A stretch of DNA of 64,000 bases, taken from Spirochaetota bacterium (GTDB lineage Bacteria > Spirochaetota > UBA4802 > JAKQUI01). The position numbers and the translations under genes are program-made. Of this stretch, positions 18,714 to 28,034 are shown in pieces (within the stretch, counting starts at the first letter, position 1; each line of letters starts with the position of its first letter). The stretch spans positions 372,001 through 436,000 of the forward strand of contig JAKQUI010000048.1 in assembly GCA_029562645.1 (NCBI GenBank), in the 5' to 3' direction. A model generated the notes under the pieces. It was given only the letters and a program-made list of their open reading frames with translations, was not told the DNA's origin and ran no database searches.

Positions 18714-20030
18714 ATGCGCAGGACCTTCCACATCGAGACGTACGGCTGCCAGATGAACAAGTGCGACTCGGAGCTCATGGCGTTGTCGATGGCCGGTGCC
18801 GGTTTCGATCCCGCCGACGGGGACGCCGCCGACATCCGCATCTTCAACACCTGCTCGGTGCGGGCGCACGCGGAGGACCGGGCGCTGGCGAACATGCGCG
18901 CGGCGCAGGCGGCGATTCGCGAGCGTGACGGGATCATCGTCCTGGCCGGATGCATGGCGCAGCGCATCGGCGCAGGCCTCGCGGGGAGCGCGGCCCACAT
19001 TGTCGTAGGGCCATATCAAACGCCGGACATCGGCCGGATCGTCCGCGACCATCTCGACGCCGGCGCGGGCGCGGTCCACCTTTCCCAGGAGCCCGCACGT
19101 CTCGCGACGCGCATCAACCCCGAAAACATCGGAGATGCCGACGGGACCCCGTGGCACAAATGGCTCACCATCACGCACGGCTGCGAGAACTTCTGCGCCT
19201 ACTGCATCGTCCCGGCCGTCCGCGGGCCGCTCGTCTCGTTTCCGTCGGCGGAGATCATCGACTACGCGAAACGCCTGGCCGATCACGGCGTCATCGAACT
19301 GACGCTCCTGGGACAAAACGTCAACCAGTACGGCCAGGACAGCGGTGATATTTCATTCGCCCGCCTTCTGGCCTCGATTTCCGAAATCGACGGTATCCGC
19401 CGAGTAAACTTTTTAACCTCGCACCCGAAGGACTTCACCGACGATATCATCGAAACCATGCGCGATCACCTGGCCATCACGCGCGCCATCCATCTCCCGA
19501 TGCAAAGCGGCTCCGACCGCATCCTTGGGCTCATGAACCGGCGCTATACGGTAGACGCCTACCGCTCCCTCGTGGACCGCATCCGCGCGGCCCTCGTCGA
19601 TTGCGCCATCTCCACCGACCTCATCGTGGGCTTCCCCGGCGAGACCGATGCCGAGTTTCGCGATACGCTCGACGCGGTGGAATCGATCGGATTCGACGAC
19701 GCGTTCATGTACGCCTACTCGCCGCGCGAGGGTACGGCGGCCCATGCCCTGGCCGAATCGATCACCCGCGAGGAGAAGATCGCGCGGCTCAACGAGCTCA
19801 TCGCCCTGCAGCGCGCGATCGGACGAACACGGCTCGCCGTCCGCGCGGGCGCCACGGAGGTCGTCATCGTCGAGCGCGTGAGCAAAAAATCGGACGACGA
19901 GGTGATGGGGAAAACCGCGCTCAATCATCCGGTGGTGCTGCCCGGCGGCGCGGGCGACATCGGCGCGGTGCTCCGCGTGCGCATCGAGGGAGTGCGCGGG
20001 AACACGCTCTACGGCGAGCGGGTCGAATGA
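18714..20030 (+). CDS. miaB: tRNA-2-methylthio-N6-dimethylallyladenosine synthase
   Basis: Radical-SAM methylthiotransferase that adds the 2-methylthio group to i6A37 of tRNAs reading UNN codons. The 438 residues have the three-domain layout: an N-terminal MTTase domain whose three Cys bind a 4Fe-4S cluster (ETYGCQMNKCDSE, FNTCSVRAHAE, VLAGCMAQR), the radical SAM motif CENFCAYC at about 157-164, and a C-terminal TRAM domain. The QMNxxDSE start and the LLGQNVNQYG motif are typical of MiaB rather than RimO or MtaB. AAGGAG sits 5 bases before the ATG. It is followed after one base by the SPOR gene. Confidence 0.95.
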   Translation: MRRTFHIETYGCQMNKCDSELMALSMAGAGFDPADGDAADIRIFNTCSVRAHAEDRALANMRAAQAAIRERDGIIVLAGCMAQRIGAGLAGSAAHIVVGPYQTPDIGRIVRDHLDAGAGAVHLSQEPARLATRINPENIGDADGTPWHKWLTITHGCENFCAYCIVPAVRGPLVSFPSAEIIDYAKRLADHGVIELTLLGQNVNQYGQDSGDISFARLLASISEIDGIRRVNFLTSHPKDFTDDIIETMRDHLAITRAIHLPMQSGSDRILGLMNRRYTVDAYRSLVDRIRAALVDCAISTDLIVGFPGETDAEFRDTLDAVESIGFDDAFMYAYSPREGTAAHALAESITREEKIARLNELIALQRAIGRTRLAVRAGATEVVIVERVSKKSDDEVMGKTALNHPVVLPGGAGDIGAVLRVRIEGVRGNTLYGERVE

Positions 20031-20031
20031 C

Positions 20032-21198
20032 ATGAGGACGCGCGCCGCCAGGACGAGATACGCGATTGCGGGAGCGGCGCTCCTGGGATGCGTGTTGATA
20101 TCGCCGCACCTCGCGCATGGGGCGCACGAACGCGACGACTACGCCCGCGTTCAGAGCGCCTATCGGTCCGCATCGCCCGACGCGCTTCGGGAGGCGGCGC
20201 GCGCGTATCTGAAAAACCACCCCCGAAGCCCGCATGTCCCCGATGTCCGACTGATGGCCGCCCTCGCCGAGGCGGCCCCCGGCGTTGCGCTTCGCGAACT
20301 GCGCGCGATCGTCGACGGATACCCGGGCTTTCCGAAGCGCGACCGTGCGCAGCATCGCATATGCGAGATCCTCACGCTCTCCGCCGACTGGAAGCGGCTG
20401 GGCGTCGAGGCGCGTTTCGCCCTCAAGGTGTTTCGGGACAGCCGATTGCGCGAGGACTTCCTCTTCTTCGCGGCACAGGCCGACATCAACACGGAGCGAT
20501 ACGACGACGCAGCGCGATCGACCGGCGAGATCGCCAAAACCAGCCATCATTTCCAGACGCTCGCCGGAACGCTCCTGCTGGCCTCGTATATCGACCGAAG
20601 CCGCTCGGGCTACTCGCGCGCGTACCTCTCGTCGCTGCGGGAGATCGTCGTCGGATTCAAGGACGCAGACGCGGTGCCCGCGGCGATCTACCTCCTGGGC
20701 CGATACTACGAATCGAAGCGCGACTACGACCGTGCCCATTCCTGCTACGCCGACGTCACCGGCCGCTGGCCGCGCTCGCCGGAGGCCGCCTACGCGCGCA
20801 AGCGGATCACCGCGCTCGCCCGATACAAACCCCGGACCGTGAGCTACCTGCCCGACGACAAGACGATCTCGGGGAGCGACTCCATCGACATCCACCCCGA
20901 GATGTCCGTGACCGACAACGACGACGAGGACTACGAGGCCGCCACGACCTTCGCGGTGTCGCTCGGGCCGTTCCTGAACCTGCGTGAGGCGCTCAAGATC
21001 AAGAAGCTCGTGGGCCGGGAGTTTTCCCCGGTGCGCGTCGTGAAGCTTCGCAGCGGTTTCACGATCTACGTCGGTCGGACGAAGAGCACGCGGACGGCGC
21101 AATCCGACAAGATCCGGCTTGCCGAGGAGTACGGCTTCAACGGCACCGTGGTGCGGGTGATGAAGAACCTTAATCGGCAGTACATTTACGGAGAGTGA
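20032..21198 (+). CDS. Exported TPR protein with C-terminal SPOR domain
   Basis: A 388-residue protein with a signal peptide (about 1-28, AIAGAALLGCVLISPHLAHG), TPR-like helical hairpins (about 40-275, for example AAIYLLGRYYESKRDYDRAHSCY) and a C-terminal SPOR-like domain (about 305-380: FAVSLGPFLNLREALKIK, VRVVKLRSGFTIYVGR). SPOR domains bind denuded glycan strands of septal peptidoglycan, so a cell-wall or division-related scaffold is the natural inference. It sits between miaB (1-base gap) and mutS (2-base gap), so the three genes form one operon despite unrelated roles. Confidence 0.85.
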   Translation: MRTRAARTRYAIAGAALLGCVLISPHLAHGAHERDDYARVQSAYRSASPDALREAARAYLKNHPRSPHVPDVRLMAALAEAAPGVALRELRAIVDGYPGFPKRDRAQHRICEILTLSADWKRLGVEARFALKVFRDSRLREDFLFFAAQADINTERYDDAARSTGEIAKTSHHFQTLAGTLLLASYIDRSRSGYSRAYLSSLREIVVGFKDADAVPAAIYLLGRYYESKRDYDRAHSCYADVTGRWPRSPEAAYARKRITALARYKPRTVSYLPDDKTISGSDSIDIHPEMSVTDNDDEDYEAATTFAVSLGPFLNLREALKIKKLVGREFSPVRVVKLRSGFTIYVGRTKSTRTAQSDKIRLAEEYGFNGTVVRVMKNLNRQYIYGE

Positions 21199-21200
21199 GC

Positions 21201-23771
21201 ATGAGCGACAAGCTGACGCCCATGATGAAGCAGTACCTCGAGATCAAGAAACAGCACCCGAACGACATCCTCTTTTTCCGCATGGGCGATTTCTACGAGA
21301 TGTTCTTCGACGATGCGGCCACGGCCTCGGCGGTCCTCGATATCGCCCTCACCGCGCGCCAGAACGACGTCCCCATGTGCGGGATCCCCTATCACGCCGC
21401 CGAGAGCTATCTCGCGCGGCTCATCAAGGCGGGCTACCGGGTCGCCATCTGCGAGCAGATGGAGGCCGTGCCGAGCTCGGGGACCGTGGTGCGCCGCGAA
21501 GTGGTTCGCGTCGTCACCCCGGGAACGCTGGTCGAATCGGGCCTGCTGCAAAGCGACGACAGCAATTTTCTCGCGTCGATCGTCGTCGGCGAACACCAGG
21601 TGGGCATGGCCTTCGTCGACATCTCCACCGGCGAGTTCTTCCTCTCGGCGATCGACAGGTCCATCGAACTGTTTCGCGGCGAGATCGTCCGCTTCTCCCC
21701 GCGCGAGGTGGTGTTTCGCGACGGGTCCGCCCCGGACGACGCGCGCTTCGGCGATTATCTGCGGAGCCAGGACATTCCCGTCAATCGCATCAACGACTGG
21801 TATTACGACGCCGACTACCTCGCGGGCGTCATCGCCGAGGCCTACGGCATCGCGAACCTCAAGGGGCTGGGGCTGGGCGGCGATATCGAGATACTGGCGG
21901 CGGGCTCCATCATCCAGTACCTCAAGGACACCCAGCGCAAGGCCTTCGGCCATCTGAAGTTTCCGCTGCGCATCGTCGCGTCGAATACGATGGTGCTGGA
22001 CGATGCGACGATCGCGAACCTCGAGCTGGCAAGCAACCAGAACGACCGCTCGCGCAATCGGACCCTTTTTTCGGTGCTCAATCACACCCGGACCCCCATG
22101 GGGCGACGGGCGCTCGAGCGGATGATCCTCCAACCCCTCGTCGCGCGCGACGGGATCGAGCGTCGGCTGGACCTCGTCCAGCATTTCTTCGAGCTGTACG
22201 AACTGAACGCGCGGCTGCGCGACGCGCTCGCGGGCGTGCACGACCTCGAACGGCTCATCGCGCGCATCACGATGGGCCGATCCTTCCCGCGCGATTTCCT
22301 CATGCTTGCGCGTTCGCTCGAGGCGGCGGGCGCCATCACGCATATCCTTCGCGAGCAGCCCCATGCCTTGTGCGCGGCGCTGGGCGAATCGATCCCAGAC
22401 CTCGCGGAACTCGCGCGCAGGATCTCCGCCGCCATGGATGACGAACCGGCGCTCTCGCCGGAGCACGGGCGCACCATTCGCCCCGGGTTCGACCAGGAGC
22501 TCGACCGCCTCTACAAGCTCAAGACCGACGCCAAGGGCTGGATCATGGCCTATCAGGAGGACGAGAAAAAGCGCCTGGGCATCCCGACGCTGCGCGTGAA
22601 GTACAACCGCATCCTGGGCTACTACATCGAGATCAGCAAGGGGCAGACGGCTAAAGCCCCGGACGATTACCTCCGCAAACAGACGCTGGTGGGCGGCGAG
22701 CGCTACACCACCGAGACCCTCCAGAAGTTCGAGACGGACATCCTCTCGGCCTCCGAAAAGATCGTGGCGATAGAAACGGCGGCGCTCGACACGCTGCTGC
22801 GCGATGTTTCCGCACACCGCGCACCGCTCCAGGAGGCCGCGCGCGTGATCGCGGAGCTCGACGTATTGTGCTCGCTGGCGAGCGCGGCGGTCCAGAACCG
22901 CTACGTCCGCCCGACCTTCAACGACGAGGGGCGCACGACGATCGCCGACGGGCGGCACCCCATCGTGGAGCGATACTACACGAAGGAGGTTTTCATCCCC
23001 AACGACATCCATCTCGACGGAGAGCGCAATACGATCCTCATCATCACCGGGCCGAACATGTCGGGCAAATCGACCTACATCCGCATGAGCGCCATCATCC
23101 AGCTCATGGCGCAGATCGGAAGCTTCGTCCCGGCGCGCGCCGCGGACCTCTCGATCGCGGACCGCATTTTCACGCGCATCGGCGCCTCGGACAACATCGC
23201 GCGGGGCGAATCGACCTTCCTGGTGGAGATGACGGAGGCCGCGCTCATCCTGAACAACGCGACCGACCGCAGCCTTATCATCATGGACGAGATCGGGCGC
23301 GGCACCAGCACCTTCGACGGTCTCGCGATCGCCTGGGCGACGGTGGAGTACCTGCTGCGTTATCTCAAGGCGAAGACGCTCTTCGCGACGCACTATCACG
23401 AGCTTACGGAATTGGGGAACAAGGACGGGATCGCCAACTACACGGTGCTCGTCAAGGAGGGGCTGCACGGGGTCGACTTCCTCCACAAGGTGGTGCCCGG
23501 CGCGGCCGACAAATCATACGGCATCCACGTCGCGTCGCTGGCGGGCATCCCCAAGGAGATCACCGCGCGCGCGGCGGCCATCCTGGAGCGGCTGGAGAAA
23601 AAATCGAAGAAGAAAACAGAGATCCCCGAACCCGCGGCCGCCGAGCAGCTGGAAATCTTCAACGCCGCAAACCACCGCGTGATCCAGGCGATCCGGAACA
23701 TCGACACCGACGCCATCACCCCGCTCGAGGCGCTCAACGAGCTCAATCGCCTCAAGAAGCTCATCGAGTGA
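21201..23771 (+). CDS. mutS: DNA mismatch repair protein MutS
   Basis: Mismatch recognition ATPase, 856 residues, the normal MutS length. The N-terminal mismatch-reading Phe-x-Glu is in RMGDFYEMFFDDA, so it is MutS1 type. The connector, lever and clamp domains follow (VKYNRILGYYIEISKG). The ATPase has Walker A GPNMSGKST at about 617-625, Walker B LIIMDEIGRGTSTFDG near 690, and the helix-turn-helix end. The ATG at 21201 has GGAGAG about 7 bases upstream; an in-frame GTG at 21195 would be too close to that site. No mutL lies in this window. Confidence 0.97.
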   Translation: MSDKLTPMMKQYLEIKKQHPNDILFFRMGDFYEMFFDDAATASAVLDIALTARQNDVPMCGIPYHAAESYLARLIKAGYRVAICEQMEAVPSSGTVVRREVVRVVTPGTLVESGLLQSDDSNFLASIVVGEHQVGMAFVDISTGEFFLSAIDRSIELFRGEIVRFSPREVVFRDGSAPDDARFGDYLRSQDIPVNRINDWYYDADYLAGVIAEAYGIANLKGLGLGGDIEILAAGSIIQYLKDTQRKAFGHLKFPLRIVASNTMVLDDATIANLELASNQNDRSRNRTLFSVLNHTRTPMGRRALERMILQPLVARDGIERRLDLVQHFFELYELNARLRDALAGVHDLERLIARITMGRSFPRDFLMLARSLEAAGAITHILREQPHALCAALGESIPDLAELARRISAAMDDEPALSPEHGRTIRPGFDQELDRLYKLKTDAKGWIMAYQEDEKKRLGIPTLRVKYNRILGYYIEISKGQTAKAPDDYLRKQTLVGGERYTTETLQKFETDILSASEKIVAIETAALDTLLRDVSAHRAPLQEAARVIAELDVLCSLASAAVQNRYVRPTFNDEGRTTIADGRHPIVERYYTKEVFIPNDIHLDGERNTILIITGPNMSGKSTYIRMSAIIQLMAQIGSFVPARAADLSIADRIFTRIGASDNIARGESTFLVEMTEAALILNNATDRSLIIMDEIGRGTSTFDGLAIAWATVEYLLRYLKAKTLFATHYHELTELGNKDGIANYTVLVKEGLHGVDFLHKVVPGAADKSYGIHVASLAGIPKEITARAAAILERLEKKSKKKTEIPEPAAAEQLEIFNAANHRVIQAIRNIDTDAITPLEALNELNRLKKLIE

Positions 23772-23788
23772 GAGCGCGGCGCGCCGGA

Positions 23789-25639
23789 TCAACCCTCGCC
23801 AAAACGCTTCTTGACCGCAACCACCGCGTCGATATTCGAAAGCAGGATCGACACCATGTCCGGATCGAAATGCTCCCGCCGGTGCGTATCCATGAACGCG
23901 AAGATATCGTCGTCCCGCCAGGGCTCCTTGTAGCTGCGACGGGCCGAGAGCGAATCGAAAACGTCGGCGACCGCGACGATACGGCCGTAGACGTGGATGG
24001 TGTCGCCGGCGATGCGGTCGGGGTAGCCCGTCCCATCGAACTTCTCGTGGTGCTCGCGCGCTACGATCGCGGCCGAGTGGAAGATGGGCCGCTGCGAGAT
24101 ATTGAGCAGCTCGTAGCCCGCGATCGTGTGCAGCTGCATCGTGCGAAACTCCTCGTCGGTGAGGGGGCCTGGCTTGGCGAGGATCGCGTCGGGGACGCCG
24201 AGCTTGCCGATGTCGTGCATAGATGAAGCGATGCGCAGCACCCGAAGGTCCTCCTCCGGCAACCCGTAGCCGCGCGCGAGGATGTCGGTGTACTCGGCCA
24301 CCCGGCGCACATGGCCCCCGGTCTCCCGCGAGCGCAGCTCGATCACGTCGCAGAGCCGGTACACGATGTCGCGCTGCGTATTGTCGAGCTCGGTGTAGAG
24401 CGACGAGAGTTCCAGGTGCGCCTTCTCCACGACGATGTTTTTCATCCGGAGATCGTCGGCGTAGCTCTTCAGATTGCGATAGAGCTCGCCCACCGAGCGC
24501 GCGAGCATTCGGTTGAGCACGATCACGAACGCGAAGAGCCCGTAGTGCATCGTGTAGAAATAGACGCCCGGCAGAAGGTCGGCGTCCACCAGGACATCGA
24601 AGATGGCGGTGAGCAGAAAGGCGCCGATCCCGCACGCGAAGAGCGCCGTGCCGCGTTCGGCGCGCCTGATGTCGGCCAGCGACAGGGCCAGGAGCGTGCA
24701 GCAGTTGAGGACGCAGAACACCTCGAAGGGAAGGACCGCGCGGGCCAGCAGGTTTACGTCGAACGCGGCGGCGACGGCCGCACCAACCGGCACGGCGATC
24801 GACATCCACCGAAAACAGACCGCGACCATGCGCAGCGCGCCCGTCCGCTTGACGCGCAGATAGAAGGTGTTGAGCGCCGGAAAGATCAAAAAGAACGCGA
24901 ATATTTCCACCGCGCCCCAGAAGGCATGGTTCTGAAAATGAAGGACCTGTTTGATGTCCGTCTGACAGAAGGTGTATATTCCCGCGAGCAGCGAGAGCGC
25001 CCCCAGCGAGATGGACAGCTGCCAGTCGATCTGCGACGAGTAGTAGAAGAACGCCGCGAGCCCGAGGACCAGAAAGAAAAATCCCAGCAGGAGTTTGTCC
25101 GCGTCGTGACGCACGATGCGCGAGAGCACCGCCGGGCGCTCGCCGATCTCGAAGAGCGGCCCCGACACGCCGATCTTGAAGAGCCGCGAATACATCCGCA
25201 GGTAGAGATACCCGCCCGCGGCCCCGTCCGGCAGGTCGATGAGATGCGCGGCGTACTGTGACAGGAGCTCGTCGGGTGACCCGAAGCGATAAATGCGTGC
25301 TCCCCGGTAATAGGCATCGAAGGACTGCGTTATCTCGCTGATGACGACGACCGGATCGCGCCAACTCCGGTCGGGAAGCTTCACCCGGAACCAGAGCCAT
25401 CGCTCGCCCGTTATGCGAAAATCGCCGTCACCGTCGAGCGGGCGCCAGCCCGCGCTGTCGGCATCGTGCGCCAGCGCGGGGATCCCGTCGGCGCCTGCCA
25501 GCGAATCGTCCCAGCGATAGTCGGTCCGCGGTCGGAGCTCGAAGAGCTGATCGGCCCCGCCCCCACACGACAGCATGCCCAGGGTGCAACACGCAATGAG
25601 CGACGCGATGATCGCGCGAAGCGCCGTGAGCGCCATCAT
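23789..25639 (-). CDS. 7TMR-DISM membrane receptor with HD-GYP phosphodiesterase domain
   Basis: A 616-residue signalling protein likely to break down cyclic di-GMP. It starts with a lipoprotein-type signal (CCTLGMLSC, Cys25), then a roughly 170-residue extracellular beta domain of 7TMR-DISM type, seven hydrophobic helices (about 200-400), a short coiled coil, and an HD-GYP domain with the catalytic HDIGK near residue 475 and the signature HHEKFDGTGYP near 530. All metal-binding residues of the family appear present. The ATG at 25639 overlaps the aminotransferase stop as ATGA, so the two are translationally coupled. Sensed ligand unknown; carbohydrates are bound by some related domains. Confidence 0.9.
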   Translation of the reverse strand: MMALTALRAIIASLIACCTLGMLSCGGGADQLFELRPRTDYRWDDSLAGADGIPALAHDADSAGWRPLDGDGDFRITGERWLWFRVKLPDRSWRDPVVVISEITQSFDAYYRGARIYRFGSPDELLSQYAAHLIDLPDGAAGGYLYLRMYSRLFKIGVSGPLFEIGERPAVLSRIVRHDADKLLLGFFFLVLGLAAFFYYSSQIDWQLSISLGALSLLAGIYTFCQTDIKQVLHFQNHAFWGAVEIFAFFLIFPALNTFYLRVKRTGALRMVAVCFRWMSIAVPVGAAVAAAFDVNLLARAVLPFEVFCVLNCCTLLALSLADIRRAERGTALFACGIGAFLLTAIFDVLVDADLLPGVYFYTMHYGLFAFVIVLNRMLARSVGELYRNLKSYADDLRMKNIVVEKAHLELSSLYTELDNTQRDIVYRLCDVIELRSRETGGHVRRVAEYTDILARGYGLPEEDLRVLRIASSMHDIGKLGVPDAILAKPGPLTDEEFRTMQLHTIAGYELLNISQRPIFHSAAIVAREHHEKFDGTGYPDRIAGDTIHVYGRIVAVADVFDSLSARRSYKEPWRDDDIFAFMDTHRREHFDPDMVSILLSNIDAVVAVKKRFGEG

Positions 25640-26805
25640 CGACGCCCCCGCGCCTTTTCCCTGAGCGAGCGCAGGCGTTCCCCCGCCGCGGCGAGCGTCT
25701 CCTCGCGCTTGGCGAAGTGAAAGCGGACCAGATGGCGCACATCCTCGCGGAAAAAGCTCGAGCCGGGGACCGCGGCCACGCCCACCTCGCGCGCCATCCA
25801 CTCGCAGAACTCGACATCGCTCTCGACATCGAACTCGGAGACATCGACCATCACGTAATACGCGCCCTGCGGCCGCGTATAGCGCAGGCCGGCCCGGTCG
25901 AGGGCCCCGAGGAAGACTTCGCGCTTGCGTGCATATGACTCGACGAGCCGGTCGTAGTAACCGTCCGGCATCTCCAGACCCACGATGGCCGCCTCCTGAA
26001 GCGGTGCGGCCGCGCCGACCGTCAGGAAATCGTGCACCTTTTTCACGCCGTCGATGATCGCCGGATCGGCGATAACATAGCCCAGCCGCCATCCGGTGAT
26101 CGAATAGGTCTTCGAGAGCGAGCTGCAGGAGATGGTCCGCGCGCGCATTCCCGGCAGCGAGGCGAAGTAGACATGGCGGTGCGGGGCGTATACGATATGC
26201 TCGTACACCTCGTCGGTGATGACGAAGGCGTCGAACTCCTCGGCCAGGCGCGCGATCGCCATGAGCTCGCCCTCGGTGAAGACGCGCCCGGTTGGGTTCG
26301 CGGGATTGCACAGGATGATCGCCTTCGGCCGTTTCTCGAAGGCGCGCCGGAGATCGGCGGGATCGAAGGTGAAATCGGGCGGGCGCAGCGGCACGAAGAC
26401 CGGCTCGGCCCCGGAGAGTATCGCGTCGGCCCCGTAGTTCTCGTAAAAGGGCGAAAAGACGATCACCCGGTCGCCGGGATCGCACACGGTGAGCATCGAC
26501 GCCATCATCGCCTCGGTACTCCCGCAGGTGACCACGATGTTACCGTCGGGATCGATGGGAATGCCCATGAAGCGGGACTGTTTACGGGCCAGCGCCGCGC
26601 GGAAGTTCGGCGCGCCCCAGGTGACGGCGTATTGATGCGGTCCGACGAGCGCGGTCTTCGCGAGGGCGGCGGCGAGCTCCTCGGGCGGATCGAAATCGGG
26701 AAAGCCCTGCGAGAGGTTGATGGCGCCGCAGGCGTTCGCGACGCGGGTCATGCGTCGGATCACCGATTCGGTGAAGGCGCCGATCCGTCTGCTCAGGTGC
26801 GGCAT
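25636..26805 (-). CDS. Class I/II pyridoxal-phosphate aminotransferase
   Basis: A 389-residue fold-type I aminotransferase. Recognisable elements are INLSQGFPDFDPPEEL, HQYAVTWGAPNFRAALA, the cofactor-binding CGSTEAMM, NPANPTGRVF and DEVYEHIVY, the Schiff-base lysine in SSLSKTYSITGWRLGY, and the C-terminal Arg in LVRFHF. The pattern is closest to the methionine/kynurenine (YbdL, KAT) and aspartate subgroups; the amino donor cannot be fixed. GGGGGA lies 5 bases upstream of the ATG. It overlaps the start of the HD-GYP gene by four bases. Confidence 0.92.
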   Translation of the reverse strand: MPHLSRRIGAFTESVIRRMTRVANACGAINLSQGFPDFDPPEELAAALAKTALVGPHQYAVTWGAPNFRAALARKQSRFMGIPIDPDGNIVVTCGSTEAMMASMLTVCDPGDRVIVFSPFYENYGADAILSGAEPVFVPLRPPDFTFDPADLRRAFEKRPKAIILCNPANPTGRVFTEGELMAIARLAEEFDAFVITDEVYEHIVYAPHRHVYFASLPGMRARTISCSSLSKTYSITGWRLGYVIADPAIIDGVKKVHDFLTVGAAAPLQEAAIVGLEMPDGYYDRLVESYARKREVFLGALDRAGLRYTRPQGAYYVMVDVSEFDVESDVEFCEWMAREVGVAAVPGSSFFREDVRHLVRFHFAKREETLAAAGERLRSLREKARGRR

Positions 26806-26875
26806 GATGGTCCCCCTGCGGCCGTGTTATGCGGACAAGGTGACACCGCCGGTGCCGATTCGGGCAAGCACAATA

Positions 26876-27241
26876 TCAACGTCGCACGCAGCGCCCGTTC
26901 ACGCACTTCGGCGCGCAGAGCCACGGGGCGCACCGGCGCGAGTAGGCGCACTTCGCGGCATTGAATTCCATCGCGATGGCCCCGAGCTGATCGGCTGTGC
27001 CCTTGTCGGTCACGCCGCCGCAACCCGCCTTCTCCGTGATGGCGCCGTAGCAACCGCATTCGTTCGACTGTACGCACGCTCCGGACGCCCGCTCCAAAAC
27101 GGCATCGAACCGCGCCCTGATGCCCGGGCACGGATCATCCGCTCCGACCGCGTCCGTTATCCGGCCGCACGCCGTGAAAGAAACGAAAATGAAAAGGGCG
27201 AGCAATGCGCCGCCCGCCCTCGTGAAAACCGCGCGCGACAT
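26876..27241 (-). CDS. Small cysteine-rich lipoprotein
   Basis: A 121-residue protein with a lipoprotein signal peptide (LLALFIFVSFTAC, lipidated near Cys25). The mature part holds ten further cysteines (for example NECGC, RRCAPWLCAPKC), an even number consistent with five disulfides in the periplasm or at the cell surface. No family is recognised. It starts 10 bases after the slipin stop, so it may be the last gene of the nfeD-slipin transcript. A 70-base gap separates it from the aminotransferase gene. Confidence 0.6.
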   Translation of the reverse strand: MSRAVFTRAGGALLALFIFVSFTACGRITDAVGADDPCPGIRARFDAVLERASGACVQSNECGCYGAITEKAGCGGVTDKGTADQLGAIAMEFNAAKCAYSRRCAPWLCAPKCVNGRCVRR

Positions 27242-27251
27242 CCCGTCGCCC

Positions 27252-28016
27252 CTACTTGAGCTTCTTCATGAACGCCTCGAAGAGGTCGATGGGGATCGGG
27301 AAGAGCGTGGTCGAGTTCTTCTCGGCCGCGACCTCCTTGAGGGTCTGGAGATACCGCAGGGTGATGGCCACCGGATACTGCTGCATCTGCTTGGCCGCCT
27401 CCACGATCTTCGCCGCCGCCTGCTCCTCGCCCTCGGCGTGGATCACCTTCGCGCGGCGCTCGCGCTCGGCCTCGGCCTGCTTGGCCATGGCGCGCTGCAT
27501 CTCCTGCGGCAGGTCCACGTGCTTCACCTCGACGGCCGTCACCTTGATCCCCCAGGGATCGGTCTGGCTGTCCAAAACATTCTGCAGCTCGTGGTTGATC
27601 CGCTCGCGGTTGCTCAAGAGATCGTCGAGCTCCGCCTGGCCCAGGATGCTGCGCAGCGTCGTCTGCGCGAGCTGCGAGGTGGCGTAGAGATAGTCGTCCA
27701 CCTCGGTGATGGCGCGGTTGGGCTCCACCACGCGGAAGTACACCACCGCGTTGACCTTCACCGACACATTGTCCTTGGTGATGATGTCCTGCGGCGGAAC
27801 GTCCATCGCGATGAGGCGCATGTTCACCCGCACCCACTTGTCGATCAGGGGAATGATGATGATGATCCCCGGCCCCTTGGGGCCGCGCGGCGCCTGAAGG
27901 AGCCGCCCGAGCCGAAAGACGACCGCGCGCTCGTATTCCTTGATGATCTTGATGGAACTGACGAGGGCCATGACCCCCAGAAGTATCAACGTTACCGGCA
28001 AACTGAGCATGTCCAT
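27252..28016 (-). CDS. Slipin (stomatin-like SPFH-domain membrane protein)
   Basis: A 254-residue bacterial slipin. One N-terminal membrane hairpin (about 4-22) is followed by the SPFH/Band 7 domain ([20 protein letters not shown], then [18 protein letters not shown] and [18 protein letters not shown]) and an alanine/glutamate-rich coiled coil ([20 protein letters not shown]). Slipins oligomerise at membrane microdomains and in prokaryotes are paired with NfeD proteins, whose protease domain is reported to cut stomatin-type C-termini. That partner lies 18 bases upstream here. GGAGG is 5 bases before the ATG. Confidence 0.93.
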   Translation of the reverse strand: MDMLSLPVTLILLGVMALVSSIKIIKEYERAVVFRLGRLLQAPRGPKGPGIIIIIPLIDKWVRVNMRLIAMDVPPQDIITKDNVSVKVNAVVYFRVVEPNRAITEVDDYLYATSQLAQTTLRSILGQAELDDLLSNRERINHELQNVLDSQTDPWGIKVTAVEVKHVDLPQEMQRAMAKQAEAERERRAKVIHAEGEEQAAAKIVEAAKQMQQYPVAITLRYLQTLKEVAAEKNSTTLFPIPIDLFEAFMKKLK

Positions 28017-28034
28017 TCCCGCCTCCTTGAAATA

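Noticed and set aside
21186-23486. Long minus-strand open frame opposite mutS
   Set aside because: High GC removes stop codons from the antisense frame; the translation is Arg/Val/Asp-rich with no domain, while mutS is unmistakable.
23789-26485. A single open frame of nearly 900 codons on the minus strand spanning the HD-GYP gene and most of the aminotransferase gene
   Set aside because: Its first 280 codons are out of frame with the aminotransferase, whose motifs are complete. The HD-GYP protein has its own ATG at 25639 with a signal sequence and an ATGA overlap.
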